This document shows positions 41,365 to 50,008 of a stretch of DNA of 60,340 bases, piece after piece. A program made the translations under genes and the position numbers. The stretch spans positions 1 to 60,340 of the forward strand of contig JBFIQI010000002.1 of the NCBI GenBank assembly GCA_041609715.1. The letters run 5' to 3'. Each line of letters starts with the position of its first letter. The first letter of the stretch is position 1. The notes under the pieces are model-generated. The model was not told the DNA's origin and did no database searches. It saw nothing but the letters and a program-made list of their open reading frames with translations. Source of the stretch: JABDLF01 sp041609715. GTDB taxonomy: Bacteria; Pseudomonadota; Gammaproteobacteria; Steroidobacterales; JABDLF01.

Positions 41365-42185
41365 AAGCGTCTGGCCGGATAAAGCAATGGCCGGCTGGGG
41401 GCGGCGTCGCTGCGAAAGGGCGCCACCTGGAGATCCAGCAGGTAAATGCCGTCAGCTGCGCTGTCATCCACGAAAACCATTTCCGTGACGGTTGCTTCGA
41501 CTCGCGTTTCGGAATCGGTTTTGCGGGCGCCCGGAGGCAGCCGCCAGAACAAGCGGTGTGCTGCCAGCTGACCGCCATCGTCGAAGCGATCCAGCGAGGG
41601 AGTGTCCACCAACAGGTGCTCCACGCCGCAATCCACCAGAAGCTCTATGGCGTCCAGAGTAAAGAATGCATGGGCCTCGTCCGCCGTGTATCGGCGCTGC
41701 ATTTTGGCCGGGGAATTGGGCAGGGTGCGTACAACCAACGCAGGATATTGACCACCCGGAAGCTCTGACCATGCAGCGCCCAATGCGGCAGCCGTTATCA
41801 GCCGGTCCCCATGGTCGGCCGCCGGGCGGGTGCGCTCGTCGCTACTGTTCGCGGCTACCGTCTCCACGCTAAGCAGCACGGCGGGTAACAAAGCAGCGGG
41901 CGCCGCGTCCAGGACCGACAGGCGTGCCTCCGTCACATGGCCGACACACTCGGTGTGAGTACCATTGCAATGGGGGTTCAGGCGCAACACTTCGGCATTG
42001 CAGCTGCCGCCGGCACGGGTATCGCCGACAAAATCGCCGGATGTCATCGGTTCGGCGCTGGCCGGCATGGCACCAAAATGATTGGGCTGGGTGCCGTGGA
42101 AATCCAGAGGAATGCTGATGTCATGACGGATCGCGGAATCCGCCACATACCGGCTGCCCTCGTAATCCATTTGCAGCCAGCTCAT
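41361..42185 (-). CDS. kynB: Cyclase-family kynurenine formamidase
   Basis: 274 aa from the ATG of MSWLQMDYEGSRYVADSA, which overlaps the upstream stop. Cyclase-family metal site: LNPHCNGTHTECVGHVTE, resembling the HxGTHxDxPxH motif but with Glu in place of Asp. It is longer than typical KynB (about 210 aa). The operon setting supports hydrolysis of N-formylkynurenine, but no tryptophan 2,3-dioxygenase gene is in the window to make that substrate. Confidence 0.75.
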   Translation of the reverse strand: MSWLQMDYEGSRYVADSAIRHDISIPLDFHGTQPNHFGAMPASAEPMTSGDFVGDTRAGGSCNAEVLRLNPHCNGTHTECVGHVTEARLSVLDAAPAALLPAVLLSVETVAANSSDERTRPAADHGDRLITAAALGAAWSELPGGQYPALVVRTLPNSPAKMQRRYTADEAHAFFTLDAIELLVDCGVEHLLVDTPSLDRFDDGGQLAAHRLFWRLPPGARKTDSETRVEATVTEMVFVDDSAADGIYLLDLQVAPFRSDAAPSRPLLYPARRL

Positions 42186-43225
42186 TGGAAATTCTCCCTC
42201 TCCAGGGCCAGCCATTTGAGGGCCGTACCAGACAGCAGCAAGTCACGGGTCGCAGCGTCCAGATTCATGCTCTCGATCATTTCGCCGGGGACATGTTCAC
42301 CCAGCGGAAACGGGTAGTCGCTGCCAAGGGCAATGCAATCTGCACCCATCAGCTGGATCATGTATTGCAGCACGTGGGGCTCGTGTACCAGGGAGTCCAC
42401 CACGAAACGCCCCAGGTAATCCCGCGGATTGGTGGTGTTGTTAACGGCCACCAGGTCAGGACGAACCTTGAAGCCATGTTCGATCCGGCCGATGGTGGCG
42501 GGGAATGCGCCGCCGCCATGCGCAAAGGCTATACGCAGGTTTGGAAGACGCTCGAACACAGCGCCAAAAATCATCGAACATATGGAAAGCGCGGTTTCTG
42601 CCGGCATGCCAACCAGCCACGGCAGCCAGTATTTGCCCATGCGTTCGCGTCCCAGCATCTCCCAGGGATGCACGAAAACCGCGGCACCGAGTTCCTGGGC
42701 GGCTTCGAAGACAGGGAAAATGCTGGGATGGTCCAGGTTCAGCCCATTGACATGGGTACCAATTTCCACGCCCGCCAGGCCCAGCTCCTGAACACAGCGG
42801 GTCAGCTCCTTGCAGGCGAGATCCGGGTCCTGCATCGGCAGTGTACCCAGCCCGACGAATCGTCGCGGCTCGGCGGCGACCATCCCGGCAATATGGTCAT
42901 TGAGCAGCTGACACAAATCATGGGTGTCAGCCGGTTTTGCCCAGTAGCTGAACATTACCGGCACAGTGGACAAAACCTGCACGTCGACACCATGCTGATC
43001 GCATTCGGCGATGCGCGTGGCGCTGTCCCAGCAGTTGCCTGACACATGCCGGAAGTTCTTGCCATCGCGCATCATCCGGGCGCAGCCGGGGCCGGTATGG
43101 CGCAGCTGTATCCAGCCGCCGTACCCGTATCGTTCGGAAAGATCCGGCCAGTTTTCAGGCAATACGTGGGTGTGGATGTCGATTTTCACCGGCTTGGCTG
43201 CGGTACCGGCATGATTGTCTGACAC
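42182..43225 (-). CDS. 2-amino-3-carboxymuconate-6-semialdehyde decarboxylase
   Basis: 347 aa amidohydrolase-fold, zinc-dependent ACMSD. Motifs: KIDIHTHVLPENWPDLSERY with the metal HxH, VQVLSTVPVMFSYWAKP, FVHPWEMLG and GSDYPFPLGE near the end. It diverts ACMS from quinolinate (NAD synthesis) into catabolism. The GTG start at 43225 overlaps the upstream dioxygenase gene by 40 nt. Same as NbaD/AmnE types in Pseudomonas catabolic clusters. Confidence 0.94.
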   Translation of the reverse strand: MSDNHAGTAAKPVKIDIHTHVLPENWPDLSERYGYGGWIQLRHTGPGCARMMRDGKNFRHVSGNCWDSATRIAECDQHGVDVQVLSTVPVMFSYWAKPADTHDLCQLLNDHIAGMVAAEPRRFVGLGTLPMQDPDLACKELTRCVQELGLAGVEIGTHVNGLNLDHPSIFPVFEAAQELGAAVFVHPWEMLGRERMGKYWLPWLVGMPAETALSICSMIFGAVFERLPNLRIAFAHGGGAFPATIGRIEHGFKVRPDLVAVNNTTNPRDYLGRFVVDSLVHEPHVLQYMIQLMGADCIALGSDYPFPLGEHVPGEMIESMNLDAATRDLLLSGTALKWLALERENFQ

Positions 43226-43710
43226 TGACTGCAGGTGCGGCTGGCCTCGTCGGCATAAAAAGCCTCGAAGACAGGCGCGAGCTGGGTCTCGATATCCTCG
43301 AGCTGCAAATACTCCTCATAAAGCAGGGCATCACAGTTGTCGCAAAACCACAAAAACCCGTCTTCCTCGCCCGCCACTCGGGGTCGCTCCACCACCAGGC
43401 CCACTGTGTCTGCAAAACGCTGTGGTGAGTGCGGTATGCCCGGGGGTAGCAAAAAGACCTCTCCTTCGCGAATCGGAATGTCGACGCGCTGCCCGTCCTG
43501 GATGGTTTTGAGCAGCATGTCGCCCTCGATCTGATAGAAAAACTCTTCGCCGGGATCATAATGATAATCCTTGCGACTATTGGGTCCGCCCACAACCATG
43601 ATGATGAACTCCGAATCTTCGAAAACCTGCTTGTTGCAAACCGGGGGCTGCAGCAACTCCCGGTTGGCTTCGATCCAGGCATGGAAATTAAAGGGCTTGA
43701 GTTCACGCAT
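43186..43710 (-). CDS. nbaC: 3-hydroxyanthranilate 3,4-dioxygenase
   Basis: 174 aa cupin. Fe(II) ligands align at His50 and Glu56 (DYHYDPGEEFFYQIEGD) and His94 (LLPPGIPHSPQRF), the same spacing as the Ralstonia enzyme. A C-terminal rubredoxin-like iron site has two CxxC pairs, in WFCDNCDAL and RTCSQCQTI. It opens the ring of 3-hydroxyanthranilate to ACMS, the substrate of the next enzyme. 36 nt separate it from the gene upstream. Confidence 0.95.
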   Translation of the reverse strand: MRELKPFNFHAWIEANRELLQPPVCNKQVFEDSEFIIMVVGGPNSRKDYHYDPGEEFFYQIEGDMLLKTIQDGQRVDIPIREGEVFLLPPGIPHSPQRFADTVGLVVERPRVAGEEDGFLWFCDNCDALLYEEYLQLEDIETQLAPVFEAFYADEASRTCSQCQTIMPVPQPSR

Positions 43711-43746
43711 GGAAATCCCTCTCGCGTTGCTAGCAATCTGGTGTCA

Positions 43747-44163
43747 TTACACCGCAGCGATGCATTTGAGTTCAATGGCAATCGGGGTTGGCAGCCGGCT
43801 TATTTCTACCGTGGTGCGACACGGCGGATGGTCCGCAAAGTACTCCGCCCACAAATTATTGTAAATGGCAAAATCAGCCTCGATATCGGTCAGAAATACT
43901 GTCACATCCAGCAGCTTGTCCCAGCTCGAACCGGCGGCGTCCAGCACGTTGCGCACGTTGTCGAATACCGCACGGCATTGCGCGGCAATGTCATAGCCCA
44001 CAATGTTGCCGGCATCGTCGTACTGCAGGCCGGGAATTTCATCGCTGCCGGGCTGGCGCGGCCCGATGCCCGAAAGAAACAGGAGATTGCCCGCGCGCCG
44101 CGCGTGGGGATAATGTCCCACCGGCGCCGGTGCCTTACCGGTTTTGATGCTGGTATTGCTCAC
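43747..44163 (-). CDS. RidA-family 2-aminomuconate deaminase
   Basis: 138 aa RidA/YjgF fold with GTG start overlapping the ALDH stop. Signatures: APAPVGHYPHARRAGNLLFL, SGIGPRQPGSDEI, the RidA core LDVTVFLTDIEADFAIYNNL and RTTVEISRLPTP carrying the conserved Arg. In nba/amn clusters a protein of this type deaminates 2-aminomuconate to 4-oxalocrotonate. General imine deaminase activity is the alternative; the operon favours the first. Confidence 0.87.
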   Translation of the reverse strand: MSNTSIKTGKAPAPVGHYPHARRAGNLLFLSGIGPRQPGSDEIPGLQYDDAGNIVGYDIAAQCRAVFDNVRNVLDAAGSSWDKLLDVTVFLTDIEADFAIYNNLWAEYFADHPPCRTTVEISRLPTPIAIELKCIAAV

Positions 44164-45626
44164 GGCGAAGCTCCTGGCTCTTGGTGGATACGAACGCAGA
44201 CATTCTTGGTTTCGGTAAAAAACCTCAGTGCCTCAAATCCGCCTTCGCGCCCCAGACCGGAGTGCTTGTAACCACCCATGGGTGTTCGCAGGTCACGCAG
44301 CATCCAGCAATTAACCCAGATAATGCCAGCCTGCAGACTGGCAGCGACCCGGTGGCAGCGCGAAATGTCGCGGCTCCAAAGGGACGCGGCCAGGCCATAA
44401 CGCGTGGCGTTAGCGGCTGCTATTGCCTCGGCCTCGTCATCAAAGGGTATCAGCGTCACCACCGGACCGAAAATTTCGTCCTGGTTGGTGGCACAGTCTG
44501 GCCCCAGTCCTTCGATGATGGTTGGTTCGATGAACCAGCCTTCCGCACAACGCCCTTCCAATTCTACGCGCTGCCCACCGCACAATACCTTGCCGCCTTC
44601 GTCGCGGGCGATGCGGATGGCGCGCATGATTTTTTCGAAATGCGCTGCCGAAACCACCGCGCCCTGATCGGTGGCGGATTCCAGCGGATCACCCACCACC
44701 AGTTGCCGGGCTCTGGCAACCAGGGCGTCGCGAAAATCTGCATAGATACTGCGTGCTACCAGAATGCGCGATCCGCACAGGCAGATCTGGCCCTGGTTGG
44801 AAAAAGCCGCGCGCAGTGTGCCTTCCAGGGCCTGCTCCAGATCCGCGTCTGCAAACACCAGAGTAGGATTCTTGCCGCCCAGCTCCAGGGACAGTTTCTT
44901 GAATGCGCCGGCGGTTCGTTTTGCGATGTCAGCGCCGGTCTCGGTGCCACCGGTGAAGGAAATTGCAGTAACTTCCGGGTGTTCCACGAGCCGGCGGCCG
45001 ATGTGCGCGCCACGACCGTGCAGTACATTAAGTACACCCGGCGGCAAGCCGGCGCGATTGAGCAGCCGCGAAAACAGGTAAGCCGTCATGGGAGTGATTT
45101 CGGATGGCTTGGCGATCACGCAGTTGCCGGCTGCCAGGGCCGGCGCGATTTTCCAGGTAAACAGGTACAGCGGCAGGTTCCAGGGGGAAATACAGGCGAC
45201 AATGCCGACGGGTTCACGCAAGGTGTAATTAATAGCCGTCGAACCCATCGCGTGGGCTTCACTGAAAAACTGTGTGGCGGCGCCCGCGTAGAACCTGAGG
45301 TTGGCCGCCACCCTGGGGATATCCAGTTGTTGTGCCAGGGCCAGCGGTTTGCCGGTGTCGATGCTCTCGGCCCTGGCAAGTTCGGCGGCATTTTCCTCGA
45401 CCAGGTCCGCCAGCTTGTTGAGCATGGCGGCGCGGGCTTCGGCGGACATTTCCCGCCATGCACGCCGGGCGGAGCGGGCCGCCGCCAGTGCCGCTTCCAG
45501 ATCCGCGGCACTGGAGTCGGGCAGGCGTGAATACACTTGGCCCGTGGCGGGGTCGACGTTGTCCAGCCAGCGTTCGCCGTCTGCAGCGCTGGTCTTGCCG
45601 TCAATGTAGTTGTAAATCAGTTCCAC
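44160..45626 (-). CDS. 2-aminomuconic 6-semialdehyde dehydrogenase (ALDH family)
   Basis: 488 aa from a GTG start with AAGG upstream; the open frame continues 47 codons further, but the protein family begins at ELIYNYIDGK. NAD-dependent aldehyde dehydrogenase: LELGGKNPTLVFADAD, catalytic Cys in NQGQICLCGSRI, and EIFGPVVTLIPFD. Position between the SDR and RidA genes, downstream of ACMSD chemistry, supports AmnC/NbaE-type oxidation of 2-aminomuconate semialdehyde. Confidence 0.9.
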   Translation of the reverse strand: MELIYNYIDGKTSAADGERWLDNVDPATGQVYSRLPDSSAADLEAALAAARSARRAWREMSAEARAAMLNKLADLVEENAAELARAESIDTGKPLALAQQLDIPRVAANLRFYAGAATQFFSEAHAMGSTAINYTLREPVGIVACISPWNLPLYLFTWKIAPALAAGNCVIAKPSEITPMTAYLFSRLLNRAGLPPGVLNVLHGRGAHIGRRLVEHPEVTAISFTGGTETGADIAKRTAGAFKKLSLELGGKNPTLVFADADLEQALEGTLRAAFSNQGQICLCGSRILVARSIYADFRDALVARARQLVVGDPLESATDQGAVVSAAHFEKIMRAIRIARDEGGKVLCGGQRVELEGRCAEGWFIEPTIIEGLGPDCATNQDEIFGPVVTLIPFDDEAEAIAAANATRYGLAASLWSRDISRCHRVAASLQAGIIWVNCWMLRDLRTPMGGYKHSGLGREGGFEALRFFTETKNVCVRIHQEPGASP

Positions 45627-45636
45627 GGGCGCAACC

Positions 45637-46437
45637 TTACAGACTGCCTGTGCGACCGCCGTCAACGGGCAGATTGATCCCGTTGATGTAAGCGGCTGCC
45701 GGTGAAGCGAGAAACGCAATGGCATGGCCGATTTCATCCGGTTCGGCGAATCGTCGCACGGGCACACTGTTGCACGCCGCTGTTTCGATTGCCTCCAAGG
45801 TCTTGCCGGCGCGCTGCGCCCTGGCTTCGAATATGGGTTGCAGACGGGTAGTGCGCGTGTAACCGGGCAGCACGTTATTGACAGTAATGCCGTGGGGTCC
45901 CAGCTCGCTGGCCAGGGTCTTGGCCCAGCTGGCCATGGCGCCGCGGATCGTGTTGGAAACGCCGAGCCCTGCTATGGGCTCTTTAACGGAAGTCGAAATC
46001 ACATTTATGATGCGCCCGTATCCCGTTTCTCGCATGCCCGGCAGCAAACTTCGGGCCAGCACCTGGGCAGCCAGCACATGCTGGGCAAACGCTTCGACAT
46101 AGGCCTGGCACTCGGCTTCGCTGGCTAATCCCGGCGGCGGTCCGCCGCCGTTATTCACCAAAATGCCGACGGGATCGCCGTCTTTGAGCTCCGCCGTGAT
46201 TTGTTCGCCCAGAGCATCCGTTGCCGACAGGTCTGCAACCACCATGGTGTGGCGCTGGTTGGTACTTGCAGGTAATCGGGACAGCGTGGCTGCAAGCTTG
46301 TCCCGGTTACGCGCCAACAGAATGACGGAGGCGCCCTGACCGGCCAGGGCACGGGCGGTGGCCTGGCCAATACCCTGGCTGGCTCCGCAAACCAGTGCTC
46401 GCTTGCCGTCCAGTCGAAGCATCTCGGTCAGCGTCAC
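45637..46437 (-). CDS. Atypical SDR-family oxidoreductase in the kynurenine operon
   Basis: 266 aa from GTG 46437, preceded by GAGGAG. Rossmann motif: ALVCGASQGIGQATARAL; NNGGG stands where NNAG is usual. The catalytic region reads GVSNTIRGAMASWAKTLA, and aligned with FabG-like enzymes the YxxxK pair is replaced by Ser and Arg. Other hallmarks (NVLPGYTRT, INLPVDGG) are intact. First gene of the operon, 10 nt before the dehydrogenase. It may be non-catalytic, use a shifted mechanism, or serve a pathway side reaction. Confidence 0.82.
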   Translation of the reverse strand: MTLTEMLRLDGKRALVCGASQGIGQATARALAGQGASVILLARNRDKLAATLSRLPASTNQRHTMVVADLSATDALGEQITAELKDGDPVGILVNNGGGPPPGLASEAECQAYVEAFAQHVLAAQVLARSLLPGMRETGYGRIINVISTSVKEPIAGLGVSNTIRGAMASWAKTLASELGPHGITVNNVLPGYTRTTRLQPIFEARAQRAGKTLEAIETAACNSVPVRRFAEPDEIGHAIAFLASPAAAYINGINLPVDGGRTGSL

Positions 46438-46477
46438 TTTTACAACTCCTCGAGCCGCGATCTCGCGATCTTCCAAT

Positions 46478-47308
46478 TCACCGGCCCGGGTGGCAGTGGG
46501 CCGCGCAAGGTTCGCGGATCAGCTGCGGATCGCCGTCCAGGCGGGCCGCCACCAGTTCGCCGCCCCATACGCAGCCACCATCCAAAGCCAGCAACCGCTG
46601 TTGCGCCACCGGTCCCAGGGTCGACCAGTGCCCGAAAACCAATCGTGTATCGGCGCTCCTGCGGCCCGGAATCTCGAACCAGGGCAGCAGGCCCCTGGGC
46701 TGGGTACCTGGTGGGCCGGCGCAGTTCAGCGCCAGCCGACCATCCCGGTGACAGTATCGCAGCCGCGTGAGGCAGTTGGTAGTAAAGCGCAGCAGGTCGA
46801 TACCCGCCAGGTCACTTCGCCAGCGATCGGGCTGGTCGCCGAACAGCGACTGGAGCAAGGCCGCATAGCCGGGGTTTTGCAATTGAGCTTCCAATTGGCG
46901 GGCGCATTTCGCGGCCGTTGCTATATCCCACTGGGGTGGCAGGCCCGCGTGTACCATGGTCCAGCCGACCCCTTCGTCGTGGTGGAGCAGCGGGCGGTGC
47001 CGCAGCCAGTCCAGCAGTTCGTCGGCATCGGCGGCAGCCAGTACCGGGTCGAGCGTATCCTGCTTGCGGGGACTGCGCGCGCCGCTGGCAATGGCAAGCA
47101 GGTGTAAATCATGATTGCCCAGCACGCAGCGTACGGATTCTCCCAGTGCACGCACGAATCGCAGGACCGCCAGAGAGTCGGGTCCACGATTGACCAGATC
47201 GCCCGTGAGCCAGAGCTGATCGCGTTGGCGGTCGAATCCAATTCTGCTGAGCAGCCCCTGAAACTCTTCAAAACACCCCTGGATATCGCCGATCGCATAG
47301 ACGGCCAT
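46478..47308 (-). CDS. apaH: Bis(5'-nucleosyl)-tetraphosphatase, symmetrical
   Basis: 276 aa calcineurin-like phosphoesterase. Metal motifs: VYAIGDIQGCFEEF, WLTGDLVNRGPDSLAV and LGNHDLHLLAIA. It hydrolyses Ap4A to ADP. It lies 8 nt downstream of apaG, the conserved pair, and ends 40 nt before the SDR gene that starts the kynurenine set. Confidence 0.95.
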   Translation of the reverse strand: MAVYAIGDIQGCFEEFQGLLSRIGFDRQRDQLWLTGDLVNRGPDSLAVLRFVRALGESVRCVLGNHDLHLLAIASGARSPRKQDTLDPVLAAADADELLDWLRHRPLLHHDEGVGWTMVHAGLPPQWDIATAAKCARQLEAQLQNPGYAALLQSLFGDQPDRWRSDLAGIDLLRFTTNCLTRLRYCHRDGRLALNCAGPPGTQPRGLLPWFEIPGRRSADTRLVFGHWSTLGPVAQQRLLALDGGCVWGGELVAARLDGDPQLIREPCAAHCHPGR

Positions 47309-47316
47309 CAGGTCAC

Positions 47317-47700
47317 TCAGTTCAGCTTTCCGGGCACGGCAAGGGTAAATGGCGGAATGGGTGCGTCAAAGCGATCACCGTTATCGGCCAGCATCTGATA
47401 GCTGCCCTGCATGCTGCCCACCGGTGTATCAATGATGGCTCCGCTGGAATATTGGTAGTCCTGCCCCGGTATCAGGTGCGGCTGCTCGCCAACCACTCCG
47501 TCACCGCGCACTTCGCGCACCCTGCCGTTACCGTCAGTGATCATCCAGTGCCTGGCCATCAGCCGAGCAGGGATCGAGCCGTCGTTACGGATACTGATGG
47601 TGTAAGCAAAAACATAGCGGCCGCTGGCAGGATCCGACTGCGCTGCGTCGTACATGGTGCGCACGCGAATCTGGAACTGGTGGTGCTGGGTGTTGCTCAT
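47317..47700 (-). CDS. apaG: ApaG protein
   Basis: 127 aa from the ATG of MSNTQHHQFQIRVRTMY; the frame is open upstream but not family-like. Single FN3-like ApaG domain: YVFAYTISIRNDGSIPARLM, ARHWMITDGNGRV, VVGEQPHLIPGQDYQYSSGA. Linked to Co2+ resistance and Mg2+ efflux in enterics, though the mechanism is unclear. Normally follows rsmA directly; here a Usp gene intervenes. Confidence 0.95.
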   Translation of the reverse strand: MSNTQHHQFQIRVRTMYDAAQSDPASGRYVFAYTISIRNDGSIPARLMARHWMITDGNGRVREVRGDGVVGEQPHLIPGQDYQYSSGAIIDTPVGSMQGSYQMLADNGDRFDAPIPPFTLAVPGKLN

Positions 47701-47710
47701 ATCGTGAGTT

Positions 47711-48145
47711 TCAGTCTTTGATGCGTACTGCAAGCACATCGCAGGGTGCTGCGTGCAGCACCGTGTCTTCGGTAAAATTGACGAGAACCCCGAGCCCGTG
47801 GCGTTCATGACTGCCAATGACGATTAGATCGCAGTCGCCCTCTCTGGCATGGCGAACGATTTCCGTTTTGACACTGCCTACGATCACATCGTGCTGGCAC
47901 TCGCGGAGATCGACTTTTTCCAGCAATCGATCCAGTCGCCGACGTGCCGTTTTCACCAGGTCGTCTTCCAGGTTCACCGTCGGCAGCACTGCCTCGCCCA
48001 TGGGTTCCACGGGAATGTATTCGACAACATGCAGCACCGATATCGTGGCCGCGTGCAGGCTGGCGATTCTGGCCGCGGTTTCCGCGACTTCCCGGGTTCC
48101 GTCCTCCAGGTCCACCGCCAGAAGAATTTTTTTATAGACGCCCAT
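47711..48145 (-). CDS. Universal stress protein (UspA family)
   Basis: 144 aa. Opens MGVYKKILLAVDLEDGTREV and has the C-terminal CDLIVIGSHERHGLGVLVNF, ending CDVLAVR. The usual ATP-binding G(S/T) step after the G-2x-G pattern is replaced by NFTE, so nucleotide binding is doubtful and it may be UspA-like. It sits between rsmA (40 nt) and apaG (10 nt), an insertion into a normally contiguous order. Confidence 0.9.
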   Translation of the reverse strand: MGVYKKILLAVDLEDGTREVAETAARIASLHAATISVLHVVEYIPVEPMGEAVLPTVNLEDDLVKTARRRLDRLLEKVDLRECQHDVIVGSVKTEIVRHAREGDCDLIVIGSHERHGLGVLVNFTEDTVLHAAPCDVLAVRIKD

Positions 48146-48185
48146 GAATTAACCCGCAGTGCATTTACTTTTCAGTGCCAGTATA

Positions 48186-48980
48186 TCAAAGCGCCCCCGG
48201 CGCTCCGGAAGTGCAGGCATTCGCCAGGTCCACAAACTGGCCCGGCGACAGGCATTGGGGTCGCTCGCCGGCATCGATACCGGCGTGCTCGAATGCATCG
48301 CTGGTCACCAGCCCGGCGAGTCCGCGTCGCAAGGTCTTGCGCCTGGCTGAGAAGGCAGCACGCACAATGGTTTCCAGTTTGTGGGGGTCTTGCAGGCGAT
48401 TCCATAGTGCCGGTGCCGGGCGCAGGCGCACGAATGACGACACCACCCGCGGTGGCGGCTTGAAGGCGCCGGCGCCGATATCGAACAGCGGTTCCACACT
48501 GCAGCGCAACGCCAGCATCACGGTGAGGCGACCGTAATCCTTGCCCCCGGGACTGGCAGACATGCGAGTGACAACCTCCTTTTGCAGCATGAAATGCATG
48601 TCGGTGATGCAATCCAGTTGCCCCAGCAGATGAAATAGCAGGGGCGTGGATATGTTGTATGGCAGGTTGCCCACTATGCGCACGCAGCCGGGCCCACCAA
48701 GCGCGCAGAAATCCGTTTGCAGAGCGTCGCCCACCACGATTTTCAGACCATCAAGGGCAGCAGCCCTTTCAGCCAGGGTGCGCGCGGCGTCACGATCGAT
48801 TTCCACAACCGTCAGCGCGCCAGCTCTGTGCAGCAAGGGCAAGGTGATGGCGCCGAGTCCGGGCCCGATTTCTATCAGCTGCTGGTCGCTGCGGGGGTCT
48901 ATGGCGTCAACAATACGGGCGATTACTGCCGGGTCATGCAGGAAATGCTGACCAAACCGTTTGCGCGGGCGGTGCGGCAT
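48186..48980 (-). CDS. rsmA: 16S rRNA (adenine1518-N6/adenine1519-N6)-dimethyltransferase
   Basis: 264 aa KsgA. RKRFGQHFLHDPAVIARIVD at the N-terminus, SAM-binding IEIGPGLGAITLPLL, and catalytic NLPYNIST. It dimethylates two adenines in helix 45 of 16S rRNA late in 30S assembly. It starts 3 nt after the pdxA stop; the C-terminal RRGLAGL motif is present. Confidence 0.96.
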   Translation of the reverse strand: MPHRPRKRFGQHFLHDPAVIARIVDAIDPRSDQQLIEIGPGLGAITLPLLHRAGALTVVEIDRDAARTLAERAAALDGLKIVVGDALQTDFCALGGPGCVRIVGNLPYNISTPLLFHLLGQLDCITDMHFMLQKEVVTRMSASPGGKDYGRLTVMLALRCSVEPLFDIGAGAFKPPPRVVSSFVRLRPAPALWNRLQDPHKLETIVRAAFSARRKTLRRGLAGLVTSDAFEHAGIDAGERPQCLSPGQFVDLANACTSGAPGAL

Positions 48981-48983
48981 CGC

Positions 48984-49973
48984 TCAGTTTTCGCTGCGTC
49001 GCCGGGCGAGATCCAGAGCCAGCCAGGTAGCTGCCACGATGCTGCCCGCGTCAGCGCGCCCGCTGCCAGCCAACTCCAGCGCCGTGCCGTGGTCCACCGA
49101 GGTGCGAATGATGGGCAGACCGAGGGTCAGATTGACTGCTTTGCCAAAGCCCGCGTACTTGAGAACCGGCAGACCCTGATCGTGGTACATACACAAAATC
49201 CCATCGGCACCTCCCGAGCTCTGCGGAGTAAAAGCGGTATCCGCGGGCAGCGGGCCGATAAGCGCCAGGTCCTGCTGGCGCAGTTCATCGAGCACCGGAC
49301 CAATGGTGTCGATTTCTTCACGCCCCAGGTGTCCGCCTTCGCCAGCATGAGGATTGAGGCCGCATACCGCAATCACGGGCTGCTCAATGCCAAACAGGTC
49401 CACCAGACCGTTATGCAGCACACGGATCACGCGTCGCAGCCGCTCGGGTGTGAGGTTGCGGCTGACTTCGGTAAGCGGCAGATGGGTGGTGGCCAGCGCC
49501 ACGCGCAAGCGGCCCGCCACCAGCAGCATCACCGGCTGCCTGGCCTCGCACAGCTCGGCAAGGTACTCGGTGTGCCCTGAAAACGGTATTCCACCCTCGT
49601 TGATGACCGCCTTGTGCACGGGCGCGGTCAGCATGGCATCAAAATCACCGGCCAGGCAGCCGCGCGCAGCTGTATCGATGCATTCCAGGACATACCTGGC
49701 GTTAGCCGGATTCAGGCGGCCGGGCACGGTATCCACCGCCAGTGGTTTGCTGATGACGCTCAGGGTTCCGGGCTTGTGCGCGGTGCGCTCGACGTCCGGC
49801 TTGGCAGTTTGGATCTGAACCTGCAGCTTGAGCGCGGCCGCGCGGGCCTCCAGCAGCTTCGGGTCGGCAACGAAAAACAACTGGGCATCCCAGTTGCGGC
49901 GCGCCAGTTCCAGACACAGGTCCGGACCGATTCCTGCGGGTTCACCTGCGGTGACAACAAGGCGCGGAAGCAC
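48984..49973 (-). CDS. pdxA: 4-hydroxythreonine-4-phosphate dehydrogenase
   Basis: 329 aa. Oxidises 4-phosphohydroxy-threonine in pyridoxal phosphate synthesis. VVTAGEPAGIGPDLCLELAR, APVHKAVINEGGIPFSGHTE with metal ligands, CGLNPHAGEGGHLGREE and MYHDQGLPVLKY are all present. Conserved place between surA and rsmA. PLP is used by KynU and GcvPB in this window. Confidence 0.96.
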   Translation of the reverse strand: MLPRLVVTAGEPAGIGPDLCLELARRNWDAQLFFVADPKLLEARAAALKLQVQIQTAKPDVERTAHKPGTLSVISKPLAVDTVPGRLNPANARYVLECIDTAARGCLAGDFDAMLTAPVHKAVINEGGIPFSGHTEYLAELCEARQPVMLLVAGRLRVALATTHLPLTEVSRNLTPERLRRVIRVLHNGLVDLFGIEQPVIAVCGLNPHAGEGGHLGREEIDTIGPVLDELRQQDLALIGPLPADTAFTPQSSGGADGILCMYHDQGLPVLKYAGFGKAVNLTLGLPIIRTSVDHGTALELAGSGRADAGSIVAATWLALDLARRRSEN

Positions 49974-50008
49974 GGGTCGGGCTCGATGGTGCGGGCGGTG
50001 GCCGCAGA

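Noticed and set aside
44181..45530. 449-residue plus-strand frame opposite the aldehyde dehydrogenase gene
   Set aside because: Its translation lacks any motif, while the minus strand encodes a full ALDH with catalytic Cys and cofactor motifs.
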